Notes: a model not told the origin generated them from the sequence alone. Counted from the first letter of the stretch, positions 1-7,513 are shown. The stretch: 9,085 nt of DNA from Acidobacteriota bacterium (GCA_029942065.1 JAPYTY010000069.1:1-9085); one strand, 5' to 3'. Program-made: numbers and translations.

Positions 1-1
1 G

Positions 2-1015
2 GAACAGACCGCGCTGATGTGGGCGGCGGAGAGGAAGAGCCCGGACATCACACGAGCGCTGATCGAGCATGGAGCGGACGTCCACGCCCATTCCAAGCGC
101 GGTTTCACTGCCTTGCTCTTCGCTGCCCAGCAGGGAGATCTGGAGTCTGTCGGGGCCTTGCTGGCCTCGGGTGTGGACGTGAATGAGCCCTCTCCGGAAT
201 GGGGCAGTGCCCTGGTAGCGGCGGCCGCCCGTGGTCACGAGGAATTGTCCCTCGTCCTTCTGACGGAGGGCGCGGATCCCAACCTGGTGGACGGCCATGG
301 TATTTCCGCCTTGCACTACACGGTGCTGAAGGGATTTGCCGTTTTCTCTTCCATCCCCGCCCACCTGGGTATCAACTCTAACTATCACCGGCCCTCCATG
401 ATGGAATTAGCAAATGCACTCCTGGCACGGGGAGCGAATCCAAACGCTCGAACCGGGAAGGACCTCCGGATACAGGGGAGTATCGGCTCCTCCAGAGTGA
501 GCATGGTCGGCTCGACGCCGCTGATTCTGGCCGGCGCAGCAGCCGATGCCGGCCTCGCCCGCCTCCTGATTGAAGGGGGGGCCGATGTGAACCTGGCGAC
601 CACCAGGAACATGACACCTCTGATGGCGGCGGCGGGCCTGGGCCATAGAACGGACCGACCGGCCCAGCAGGAGTATGAAAGCGCCCTGGAAGTCTCCAGG
701 CTGTTGATCGACGAGGGTGCCGACGTCAATGCCGTCGGCGAAAACGGCTGGACCGCACTGCACGGAGCCGCCTACATCGGATCAGACGGGATCGTGCAAC
801 TGCTGGCGGAAAGCGGCGCCAGACTGGATGTGATTGACGATTTCGAACAAACGCCGTGGAGTATCGCCGAGGGCCTGATCGGAGCGAGCCTTGTGTTCTT
901 CAGCTTCAAGGCCGAAGGCATCCACCCGACGACGGCCAGCCTGCTTCTCGAACTGGGCGCCGATCCCCGGGTCGTTCCGGAACTTCCGGAGCCATACAAT
1001 CAGTCAAGTCGGTGA
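2..1015 (+). CDS. Ankyrin-repeat protein, 5' truncated by window edge
   Basis: The reading frame is open from base 2, and the residues before the first Met (bases 2-16, EQTAL) already form the start of an ankyrin repeat, so the true start lies upstream. About eight ankyrin repeats can be read, with the usual TALMWAA / TALLFAA / TALHGAA helix starts and GADVN or GADPN turns roughly every 33 residues. Three are irregular: repeat 4 carries a long insert (about bases 325-520), repeat 6 a shorter one (about 640-690), and the last has an extended middle (about 870-940). Ankyrin repeats bind other proteins; no enzymatic domain is visible, and partner and location cannot be told because the N-terminus, including any signal peptide, is missing. 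The gene ends with TGA at 1013-1015 and converges on the propeller gene, with only 29 bp between the two stop codons. Confidence 0.9.
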   Translation, partial: EQTALMWAAERKSPDITRALIEHGADVHAHSKRGFTALLFAAQQGDLESVGALLASGVDVNEPSPEWGSALVAAAARGHEELSLVLLTEGADPNLVDGHGISALHYTVLKGFAVFSSIPAHLGINSNYHRPSMMELANALLARGANPNARTGKDLRIQGSIGSSRVSMVGSTPLILAGAAADAGLARLLIEGGADVNLATTRNMTPLMAAAGLGHRTDRPAQQEYESALEVSRLLIDEGADVNAVGENGWTALHGAAYIGSDGIVQLLAESGARLDVIDDFEQTPWSIAEGLIGASLVFFSFKAEGIHPTTASLLLELGADPRVVPELPEPYNQSSR

Positions 1016-1044
1016 TACTGCCAGGATCGAAGGGTCAGTCGGGT

Positions 1045-2136
1045 CTAGTCGGCGTCTCTGTCGGTCGTTTGAAACACTCCACTCACAGTGCCGGCATAAA
1101 CCGTCATGGGATCGGTGGGATCGACCATCAGGGACCGGACATTGGGTTTGTTGAAACCGTCGTTGACGGTACGCCAGTTGGCGCCCCTATCGGTCGTTCG
1201 AAACACTCCGCTGCCGTCGCTGCCGGCATAGACCGTCTCGGGGGCAGTGGGGTCGATCGCCAGGGCGCGGACCCTGGGGTGGGTCAAGCCGTTGTTGACC
1301 GCACTCCAGCTGGTGCCCCCGTCCGTCGTTCGAAACACTCCGCTGCCGTCGCTGCCGGCATACAGCGTCATCGGGTCGGTGGGGTCGATCGCCAGGGCCC
1401 AGATCCTGGGGTGGGTCAAGCCGTTGCTGACCGCACTCCAGCTGGCGCCCCCATCCCGCGTTTGAAAAACCCCGCTGCCATCGGTGCCGGCGTAGAGCGT
1501 CATCGGGTCCCTGGAATCGATCACCAGGGCGCGGACCCTGGTATGGGTCAAGCCGTTGTTGACGGCACTCCAGTTCGCGCCCCCGTCCGTCGTTCGAAAC
1601 ACTCCGCTGCCGTCGCTGCCGGCATACAGCGTCATGGGATCGGTGGGGTCCATCACCAGGCAGCGGATATTGAGGTGGGTCAAGCCGTTGCTGACCGCAC
1701 TCCAGCTGGCGCCTCCGTCGGTGCTCTGAAACATCCCGTCAAGGCCACCGGCATAGAGGGTCATGGGATGGGTGGGGTCGATCGCCAAGGCCCGGATATT
1801 GCTGCGAATGGGCAGGCCCTCGTTGATCCGACTCCAGCTGGCGCCCCGGTCGGTACTCTGAAACACCCCGTCGCCCGAGGTGCCGGCGTACAGCATCATC
1901 GGATTGGTCGGATCCATGGCCAGATCCGAGACAGAGGCCGTACGGTCCTCGGGACCGATATTCCTCCATGGGCCCTGAGCCAGACCCAGCGCCGTCAAAA
2001 ATAGAATCAAAGTCATGCCAAGAATGCCGTTTCGCAGGCTTGGCAACACCGTGATGGCGACGTTCCGGCCGAGCTGGAGATAGGGGGCACCATCAAGCAA
2101 GGTTGTTCTGAATCTCTGGTTGGGAAGAAGTTTCAA
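1045..2136 (-). CDS. Exported seven-bladed beta-propeller protein (BNR / sortilin-like repeats)
   Basis: Almost the whole mature protein is seven copies of a 43-45 residue repeat: a 'LAIDPTDPMTLYAG' half, then 'GVFRTTDGGASW' and 'VNNGLTH'. This is the Asp-box type found in sialidase, sortilin and Ycf48-like propellers. The seventh copy stops after its TTD box, and the missing half (a W..I strand) sits at the mature N-terminus, as expected for a propeller whose last blade closes with its first strand. A hydrophobic export segment ends ALGLA before Gln. The start is uncertain. TTG at 2136 has GGAAG eight bases upstream but leaves a long leader; GTG at 2049 or ATG at 2016 gives a normal-length signal peptide. 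The gene follows the dehydrogenase stop by about 20 bp, so co-transcription is likely. No catalytic residues are recognisable; a binding or scaffold role is inference. It ends with TAG. Confidence 0.82.
   Translation of the reverse strand: MKLLPNQRFRTTLLDGAPYLQLGRNVAITVLPSLRNGILGMTLILFLTALGLAQGPWRNIGPEDRTASVSDLAMDPTNPMMLYAGTSGDGVFQSTDRGASWSRINEGLPIRSNIRALAIDPTHPMTLYAGGLDGMFQSTDGGASWSAVSNGLTHLNIRCLVMDPTDPMTLYAGSDGSGVFRTTDGGANWSAVNNGLTHTRVRALVIDSRDPMTLYAGTDGSGVFQTRDGGASWSAVSNGLTHPRIWALAIDPTDPMTLYAGSDGSGVFRTTDGGTSWSAVNNGLTHPRVRALAIDPTAPETVYAGSDGSGVFRTTDRGANWRTVNDGFNKPNVRSLMVDPTDPMTVYAGTVSGVFQTTDRDAD
1048..1923 (-). repeat. 132-bp tandem coding repeats of the propeller gene (about 6.6 copies)
   Basis: The DNA repeats in register with the protein. 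Copies lie at about 1923-1789 (135 bp), 1788-1660 (129), 1659-1528, 1527-1396, 1395-1264, 1263-1132 (132 each) and a partial at 1131-1048. Copies 3 and 5 share 57 identical bases (1579-1635 and 1315-1371, exactly 264 bp apart), and about 37 of these also occur in copy 6 (1194-1230). Outer copies are more diverged. This pattern fits internal duplication or gene conversion among the central units. Confidence 0.85.
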
Positions 2137-2155
2137 GGCCAATACTTCCAGAGCT

Positions 2156-4270
2156 CTACTCCACCAGACTCTCTACCACGTAGGTGCTCACGTCCTGAAT
2201 CTCTTCGGGAGTTAGCGTGGAGCCCAGGGAGGGCATCTGGATGCCTCCTTCCCTGACGGCTCTCATGACCTTCTCCAGATCGCCGACGCCGGTCAGGTCC
2301 GGGCCGCTGTGGTCTCCCTGACCCTGAGGGCCATGGCACATGGCGCAGGTCTGGCTGTAGATCTTTTGACCCAGGCTGATGTCGGCCGTTCGGGCCGCGC
2401 GTCTGGGCTGGATAGGGGTCGTATCGGGTGGGGCCACCTCATCCATCGTACCCTTCAGGGAAAAGAGCCAGACGCTGTCGCCCTTGGGGGTACCGCCCAT
2501 GAGATTGCCCGCCGACAAAACCACCACATACTGATCGCCCTGGTATTCAAAGACGGAGGAGGGAGCATTGACTCCCGCCCCGGTCTGGAATTCCCACAGC
2601 GGCAACCCGTCGCTGGAATCCAGGGCGGTAAGGCGGCCGTCGTTTCTTCCCACGAACAGCAGCCCGCCGGCGGTCACCACCGAACCGCTGTAGCACATGT
2701 CCTTCCACCTCTGACGCCAGACGATTCGATTCGTCCTCATATCCAGGGCAGCGAAAATCCCGGTCGGAGGCATGGAGACTCGCTCGAAACGTCCCCCTGT
2801 ATAGCCTTCGCCATCGGGAGGGATCTCGTTGTGCCTGTCCCCGCCGTTGAAATTATTCATGCGATCGTTGGCGCAGACATAGTAATAGCTGGAGGCTGGA
2901 TCGTAAGAACTGGGGGGCCAGTTGGCCCCTCCAAAAGATGCGGGCTTGGACACCGCTCCCTCCGTCCAGTAAGGGGTGAAAATCCGGCCCTGGTTGACCA
3001 GGGTGTAACCCTCCGGGGCGATGTCCACCATCTGAGGAACAAAGGCGTCCCCGCGGGGATAGGGCTGGGTGGAGGAAGTGGATTGTCGAGGTTCCTGGAG
3101 AACCGGCCTTTCGTCGATGCCCAGCAGGGGTTCTCCGGTGATACGGTCCAGAATATACACCCATCCGGTCTTGCCGGCCTCGGCCGCCGCCTTTCGCCAT
3201 ACCCCGTCGATCTCCACATCGAAGAGCATCACGGGATTGGCGGAATCATAATCCCACATGTCATGATGAACCTGCTGGAAATGCCATCGATACTTTCCCG
3301 TTTTCACCTCGATCGCAACGATCGACACGGCGAAGAGGTTGTCTCCGGCTCTCACCGATCCGTTGAAGTCAGGGCCCGGGTTGCCGGTGGAAAAATAGAG
3401 CAGATCCAATTCAGGATCGAGCGCCGGAGTTTGCCACACCGACGCCCCTCCGTGTTTCCAAACCTCGTTGTCCTGGGGCCAGGTCTCGTGGCCAACCTCA
3501 CCCGGACCCGGGATGGTATAAAAGGTCCACCCCAGCGAGCCGTCCTTTGAATCGTAGGCCTTGACCCGGCCCCGGATGCCTTTCTCAGCACCGGCAAATC
3601 CGGTGATCACCAGGCCGTCATAATAAAGAGGTGCGCTGGTGATGGTGTAGCCTTCCTGCCAACGTTCCGCCTGGGTAGACCAGACCACGCCTCCCGTTTG
3701 CTGGTCCAGCGCCACCAGGCGGCCATCCAGTTGCCCCACGTAAACCTTACCCTCTCCCAGAGCCACACCCCGGCTGGTCCATCCACAACAGACGGTGGAG
3801 ATATCGGGGTCGAGGTGAGCCTCATACGCCCACAGGATCTCTCCCGTGGCCACGGTGATGGCAAAAACATCGTCAGCACCGGTGACCACGTAGATCACCC
3901 CTTCATGCACGATAGGCTGAGCCTCGCCCGAATACCTGGCGCCCACACCCGAACCGCCCAGACGTGCTCTCCAAACCCCCTTGAGATCGACTACATTCTG
4001 CCGGTTAATCTGGGTCAGAGGAGAGAAACGCTGATTGAAAAGGTTTCCGCCATTGGTCAGCCATCCGCTGGTGGGCAGAGCTGCCAGGGTTTCAGCAGAG
4101 AAGGCGGGAGCGGGGGAAATCAGGCGGCTCACTGGAGCCGCATCTGAAGGGATCACCTTCTGGGCCTCCAAAGATCCTGACAACTGCGGGAGCAACACCG
4201 CCGGAATGAGAAAGAAAAGGACCACGGGGAACAAACCCAGCAACGACTCCAGTCTGATTTGTTTTTTCAA
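2156..4270 (-). CDS. Exported PQQ-dependent alcohol-dehydrogenase-like quinoprotein with C-terminal cytochrome c
   Basis: This 704-residue protein has the layout of quinohaemoprotein alcohol dehydrogenases: an N-terminal hydrophobic export segment (about 9-30), an eight-bladed PQQ propeller (about 65-605) and a cytochrome c domain (about 630-704). Family landmarks are the vicinal Cys161-Cys162 that packs on PQQ, Glu229 in GAE and Asn297 in GNP as metal ligands, and catalytic Asp340 in WDYD. The haem site is CAMCH (Cys642, Cys645, His646), with Met679 in QMPS as the likely sixth ligand. It should oxidise an alcohol or sugar-type substrate in the periplasm and pass electrons to its haem; the substrate cannot be told. 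Asp342, two residues after the catalytic Asp, is the extra acid found in lanthanide-using enzymes. The start is TTG at 4270, with GGGAG seven bases upstream. The stop is TAG. No PQQ-synthesis genes are in the window. Confidence 0.9.
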   Translation of the reverse strand: MKKQIRLESLLGLFPVVLFFLIPAVLLPQLSGSLEAQKVIPSDAAPVSRLISPAPAFSAETLAALPTSGWLTNGGNLFNQRFSPLTQINRQNVVDLKGVWRARLGGSGVGARYSGEAQPIVHEGVIYVVTGADDVFAITVATGEILWAYEAHLDPDISTVCCGWTSRGVALGEGKVYVGQLDGRLVALDQQTGGVVWSTQAERWQEGYTITSAPLYYDGLVITGFAGAEKGIRGRVKAYDSKDGSLGWTFYTIPGPGEVGHETWPQDNEVWKHGGASVWQTPALDPELDLLYFSTGNPGPDFNGSVRAGDNLFAVSIVAIEVKTGKYRWHFQQVHHDMWDYDSANPVMLFDVEIDGVWRKAAAEAGKTGWVYILDRITGEPLLGIDERPVLQEPRQSTSSTQPYPRGDAFVPQMVDIAPEGYTLVNQGRIFTPYWTEGAVSKPASFGGANWPPSSYDPASSYYYVCANDRMNNFNGGDRHNEIPPDGEGYTGGRFERVSMPPTGIFAALDMRTNRIVWRQRWKDMCYSGSVVTAGGLLFVGRNDGRLTALDSSDGLPLWEFQTGAGVNAPSSVFEYQGDQYVVVLSAGNLMGGTPKGDSVWLFSLKGTMDEVAPPDTTPIQPRRAARTADISLGQKIYSQTCAMCHGPQGQGDHSGPDLTGVGDLEKVMRAVREGGIQMPSLGSTLTPEEIQDVSTYVVESLVE

Positions 4271-4277
4271 AGGATGT

Positions 4278-4282
4278 CTCCC
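4278..4282 (-). promoter_or_regulatory. Ribosome binding site supporting the TTG start at 4270
   Basis: The minus strand reads GGGAG followed by ACATCCT and then TTG. The seven-base spacing is normal and no in-frame ATG lies nearby, so this motif decides the unusual TTG start of the dehydrogenase. Confidence 0.6.
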
Positions 4283-4300
4283 AGCTGTTATTTTTTTTAA

Positions 4301-4329
4301 ATGATAGAACTAAAGGGAGATGAAGGCAA
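4301..4329 (-). promoter_or_regulatory. Candidate sigma70-type promoter for the dehydrogenase-propeller operon
   Basis: On the minus strand TTGCCT (4329-4324) and TATCAT (4306-4301) are 17 bp apart, matching the -35 and -10 consensus at 4 of 6 and 5 of 6 positions. Transcription would begin near 4294, about 24 nt before the TTG start, leaving room for the GGGAG ribosome site. The -10 box overlaps the ATG that opens the divergent kinase frame. This is a by-eye match only. Confidence 0.35.
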
Positions 4330-5428
4330 ACTCAGGTGGGACTCAAGATCATTCGGACCCAAACGGAGTGCACTGACCTGGCATTCCAAAGCGTCCACTC
4401 ATCTCGCCTACGACTCCTATCTGCCGACAGCAATAGTCCTCGTCGTCGGGTTGGTTTTATCTCTGGAACTTTTTTCAGTGCTGCGTAACCTGGAGAGGAG
4501 TGAAACCGAGACAGAATTCCAAGTTGCCGTGAGTGAACTGGTGTCAGCCGTGCAGAAAGAGTTCGACACCAAGATGATCATCCTTGAGTCCATGGCGGGT
4601 TTGTACAAGGCTGGATTGAACATCTCCCCGCAAGATTTGCATGAGTTCAGCGATCCGCTCATAGGCGTTTCGGGCGAGATAGACGCACTCACATGGGTCG
4701 TGCCGGTTCGGGACGGCCAGCGGGCGGAATTCGAGGACGCGATCAAGCAAAGTGGACTCAAGGACTTCGAGATCCTGGAGCAGGCGCCGGGCGGAGAGAT
4801 GGTGAGGGCCTCACAACGAGACGAGTACTTTCCTGCTCTGGGGGGACGCCCACAGGTGGACGAAGCCTTGCTGGGTTTTGATGTCGCTTCGGATCCAATT
4901 CGGGCAGAGACATTGAACAGAGCCCGCGACAGTGGAGAAGTCAGTATCACGACCTGGGTCACTCTCCTCCAGGAGTCGGACACCCCCTACGGTTTCCTTG
5001 CTTTTGTGCCGGTTTATAAAAAGGATCTACCATCTGACAGCGTCGAGAATCGCCGGAAAACTTTTGAAGGTTTTATTGTAGGTGTTTTCCGAATTGCCCG
5101 CCTGGTGGACCAGGCCCTGGCATCCCTTCAGCCAAGAGGGATTGACCTTGTTTTTTCCGATGAGTCGCCTCCGCAAGGCGAAGGCATCTTCTTTTCTTAT
5201 TCGTCCCGACTTGGGATAGAGCCCAGGCTTGAGACCAGGGCCGATGATCCAGAAAGCCTGCACCACAGAACAACGCTTGAAGTAGGAGGTCGCCGCTGGA
5301 CCATCCTGGCGACGGTGATACCTTTTTTCATTGAATCACACACAACCTCTGAGCCTTTGTACGGCTTATTTTTGGGATTGCTATTCACCGGTCTAGTGGG
5401 CACCTATCTTGCCACGAGTGCCCATTGA
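4301..5428 (+). pseudogene. Kinase fragment 1: membrane-anchored CHASE sensor
   Basis: This 375-residue open frame holds TM1 (about 40-61), an extracytoplasmic CHASE domain (about 75-265, with the family-type segments LTWVVPV, YFPAL and LLGFDVASDPIRAETL) and TM2 (about 353-371). CHASE domains bind small ligands, including cytokinin-like molecules in plant receptors; the ligand here is unknown. The frame ends at TGA 5426-5428 five residues after TM2. Codons after the TGA continue in the same frame into a typical kinase linker (LNETLNQEIAERKQAEDAL). If still translated, the product would be a membrane sensor with no output domain. The ATG at 4301 has no ribosome site and lies in the divergent promoter candidate, so the real start is uncertain. 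Confidence 0.7.
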
Positions 5429-6127
5429 AGCAGAATAATAGTAACCCTTAACGAGACCCTGAATCAGGAAATAGCTGAACGAAAACAGGCTGAGGACGCC
5501 CTGGAAATAAGTGAAAGAACCGCCTCAGCCATAGTGAACTCCTCTGTTGACCCGGTTTTTCTCATGGACCCGGATGGCATTTTCCTTGCCGCCAATGAAG
5601 GGATGGCCAAAAGGTTCAACACTACCGTCAAGGATCTTATCGGCACGTCTGCTTACGATTTTTTGCCAGCCGATGTAGCGAAACTCAGAGCCGAAATAGT
5701 GAACCAAGCGATTTCCACCCGTGAACCGGTCCGGTTTGAAGATGAGCGCGAGGGGAGGTTCTTTGACAATCAGTTTTACCCTGTTTTTGACGAAAAAGAC
5801 AACTTGGTCAGCCTTGCTGTGTACTCCCTGGAAACTACTGAGCGCAAGAAGATGGAGGAAGACCTGAAAACGAGCCAGGAGAGGTTTATCCTGGCTCAGA
5901 CAGTGGGTCGTTTGGGCATCTTTGAACGCGAGCTGAAAACCGGAACAGGCTGGTGGTCAGATGAGATTTTTCGAATACTGGGAGTATCTCCCGGCGAGTA
6001 CGACTGCAGCCATCAGGCTTTCCTGAGTTTCGTGCATCCGGAGGACCGGGAGCACCAAAGCCTTCGTAGCCACAAGCATTTCAAAAGCCGGCCTGTCCAG
6101 TATGGATTTCCGTATCATTTGCCCTGA
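5429..6127 (+). pseudogene. Kinase fragment 2: linker, PAS 1 and first half of PAS 2
   Basis: The frame is the same as fragment 1. It contains the linker helix, a first PAS domain (about 5510-5850, ending with the usual ETTERKKMEEDL tail) and the first half of a PAS_3-type domain (FLSFVHPEDRE at about 6022-6054). After VQY the frame should continue as DFRIICPDGEVR, but that sequence lies one base further on. An extra G in TATGGATTT (about 6102-6104) sends this frame to a TGA at 6125-6127. The first usable start codon is GTG at 5534, with no evident ribosome site. Confidence 0.65.
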
Positions 6128-6518
6128 CGGAGAAGTTCGATCCCTCTTTACGCAGGCCAGGGTTTTCACCGATGCGTCCGGAACACCCACCCGATTACTC
6201 GGAACCCTGATGGACATCACGGAGCGCAAACAACTGGAGGTGCAGTTCCTACATTCCCAGAAGATGGATTCTATTGGAACCCTGACCGGAGGAATCGCCC
6301 ACGACTTCAACAACATCATGACAGGGATCATGGGCTACACGGATCTACTGAGCTTAAGCCTGCCCGATGATCCGTCGACGAAAGCTGACCTTTCCCAGAT
6401 CCAGCAACTGGCTGACCGCGCAGCCAAGCTGACGGCACAACTGTTGTCGTTCAGCCGTCAGCAGGCAATGGTCCCCAGGCCTCCCTCGATCTCAACACCG
6501 TCATTGAAAACACCCTGA
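6102..6518 (+). pseudogene. Kinase fragment 3: second half of PAS 2 and HisKA domain
   Basis: This stretch is read in the +1 frame. It begins DFRIICPDGEVR, completes the PAS domain (ending LMDITERKQLE), and runs through the HisKA dimerisation helices. The phospho-acceptor H-box GGIAHDFNN is intact, with His at 6300-6302, and the second helix ends LLSFSRQQAMVPR. The next family-typical segment, SLDLNTVIENTL, is in the original frame from about 6482, so one base is missing near 6479 and this frame ends out of register at 6516-6518. Confidence 0.65.
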
Positions 6519-7396
6519 CGATGTTGGGGCCCATCATCGGTGAGGACATTGAACTCAAATCAATTTCCGATCCAGACCTTGGAGCCATCTGAGCAGACGA
6601 AAATCAGCTCGGGAAAATCCTGTTGAATCTGACCACCAATGCCCGGGATGCCATGCCCACCGGAGGTATGCTCACCATTGAAACCACTAATGTGACGCTG
6701 GACCGAGAATACGCGAATACTCTGGTGGGCGATGCTGAGCCGGGAGATTACGTGAGATGGAGGATTTCGGATTCGGGTGAAGGGATCGACATCGGCACTC
6801 AGGAAAAAATCTTTGATCCCTGCTACACCACCAAAGAGGTGGGGAAAGGAGCCGGCTTGGGTCTGTCCACGGTCCACGGCATCGTTAAAGAACATGGGGC
6901 TCACATCCAGGTGGAAAGTTCGCCAGGAAAGGGAACAACCTTTCAGATCTACTGGCCAATCATAGCTAAGGTGGATCCGCTGGTCTCGGGTGAAACAAAG
7001 GAACTCCTGCCTCGCGGCTCGGAAACGATCATGGTGGTGGAGGATGAAGCCGCGGTCAAAATGATGATCGAACGGGTCCTTCAATTCCAGGGATACCGGG
7101 TGTTTTGTGCGGGTTCTGCCGAAGAGGCTCAAGAGCTGTTTCGAAAATCCGATCAACCCATTGACCTTCTTTTGACCGACGTGAGGATGCCGGGTCAAAG
7201 CGGCCCTGATCTTTACACCCAACTGGTATCAGAGAACCCCGAACTCCGAGCCCTTTTTATCTCCGGCCATTCCGAGAAACCTGAAGGGGAGAGCAAATCG
7301 TCTCACCAAAGGATACCCTTTCTCCAGAAGCCCTTCCGAAGTGCGGACCTGGCGGTTTGTGTCCGAGAGGTGCTGGGCAACCAGAAGAGCAACTAA
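6482..7396 (+). pseudogene. Kinase fragment 4: HATPase domain and receiver domain
   Basis: This stretch is back in the frame of fragments 1 and 2. SLDLNTVIENTL and GEDIEL precede TGA at 6590-6592. Downstream the frame is open from 6593 to TAA at 7394-7396. The ATPase domain has an N-box (NLTTNARDAM), a G1 motif (DSGEGID) and a G2 motif (GKGAGLGLS). The receiver (about 7024-7380) starts MVVEDEA, with the phospho-acceptor Asp in LLTDVRMPG (7178-7180), Ser in LFISGHS and Lys in LQKPF (7328-7330), so all key residues are present. A TTG at 6623 could start an ATPase-receiver polypeptide, but it would begin inside the N-box strand and no good ribosome site is seen. Confidence 0.65.
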
Positions 7397-7497
7397 GCAA
7401 TCGCCTCGTGAGTTCCCTCTGCGCCGCCCCTCTCTCCCACCACCTGTTGCTGCGGATCGATCCTTGGTAATGGTCCTGTTGCAAGTCAGGTCGCGGT

Positions 7498-7513
7498 GGG
7501 TGGGAACCCACCC
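7498..7513 (+). terminator. GC-rich hairpin after the kinase, possible terminator
   Basis: GGGTGG, the loop GAAC and CCACCC form a perfect 6-bp stem about 100 bp beyond the kinase stop. No T-run follows directly; the nearest (six T at 7558-7563) is 45 bp further on and has no clear stem before it. This is therefore weak as an intrinsic terminator. The rest of 7397-7576 shows no gene, RNA or repeat that I can recognise. Confidence 0.3.

Larger units (their letters stand above)
4301..7396 (+). pseudogene. Hybrid sensor histidine kinase (CHASE-PAS-PAS-HisKA-HATPase-REC), disrupted
   Basis: Joined across four lesions, this stretch gives one complete hybrid kinase of about 1,030 codons. It has TM1, a CHASE sensor, TM2, a short coiled linker, two PAS domains, a HisKA domain with the H-box GGIAHDFNN (His codon 6300-6302), an HATPase domain and a receiver. 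The lesions are: TGA at 5426-5428 just after TM2; a one-base insertion near 6103; a one-base deletion near 6479 that restores the original frame; and TGA at 6590-6592 before the N-box. Domain order and spacing are otherwise normal and catalytic motifs survive, so decay looks recent. Such kinases sense an extracytoplasmic ligand and relay phosphate His to Asp. The gene diverges from the PQQ dehydrogenase with a 30-bp gap, so it could once have regulated it. Assembly error is the main alternative, though two nonsense codons plus two indels in one gene make decay more likely. Confidence 0.8.

Noticed and set aside
1048..1923. CRISPR array or intergenic satellite
   Set aside because: The 132-bp units are contiguous, stay in frame and encode Asp-box propeller blades; there are no spacers.
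856..2004. 382-codon plus-strand open frame opposite the propeller gene
   Set aside because: It is a repeating Pro/Gly/Arg/His-rich antisense shadow of the 132-bp repeats; the minus strand gives clear propeller motifs.
2309..3550. 413-codon plus-strand open frame opposite the dehydrogenase
   Set aside because: No recognisable domain; the opposite strand encodes a complete quinoprotein with all its family motifs.
5426..5428. TGA as selenocysteine or a reassigned sense codon
   Set aside because: The position is a linker just after a membrane helix, where no selenocysteine is expected. Neighbouring genes show no internal TGA, and the frameshifts would still disable the gene.
6100..6110. Programmed ribosomal frameshift in the kinase
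   Set aside because: No slippery heptamer or downstream structure is evident, and a second shift and two stop codons would still block the protein.
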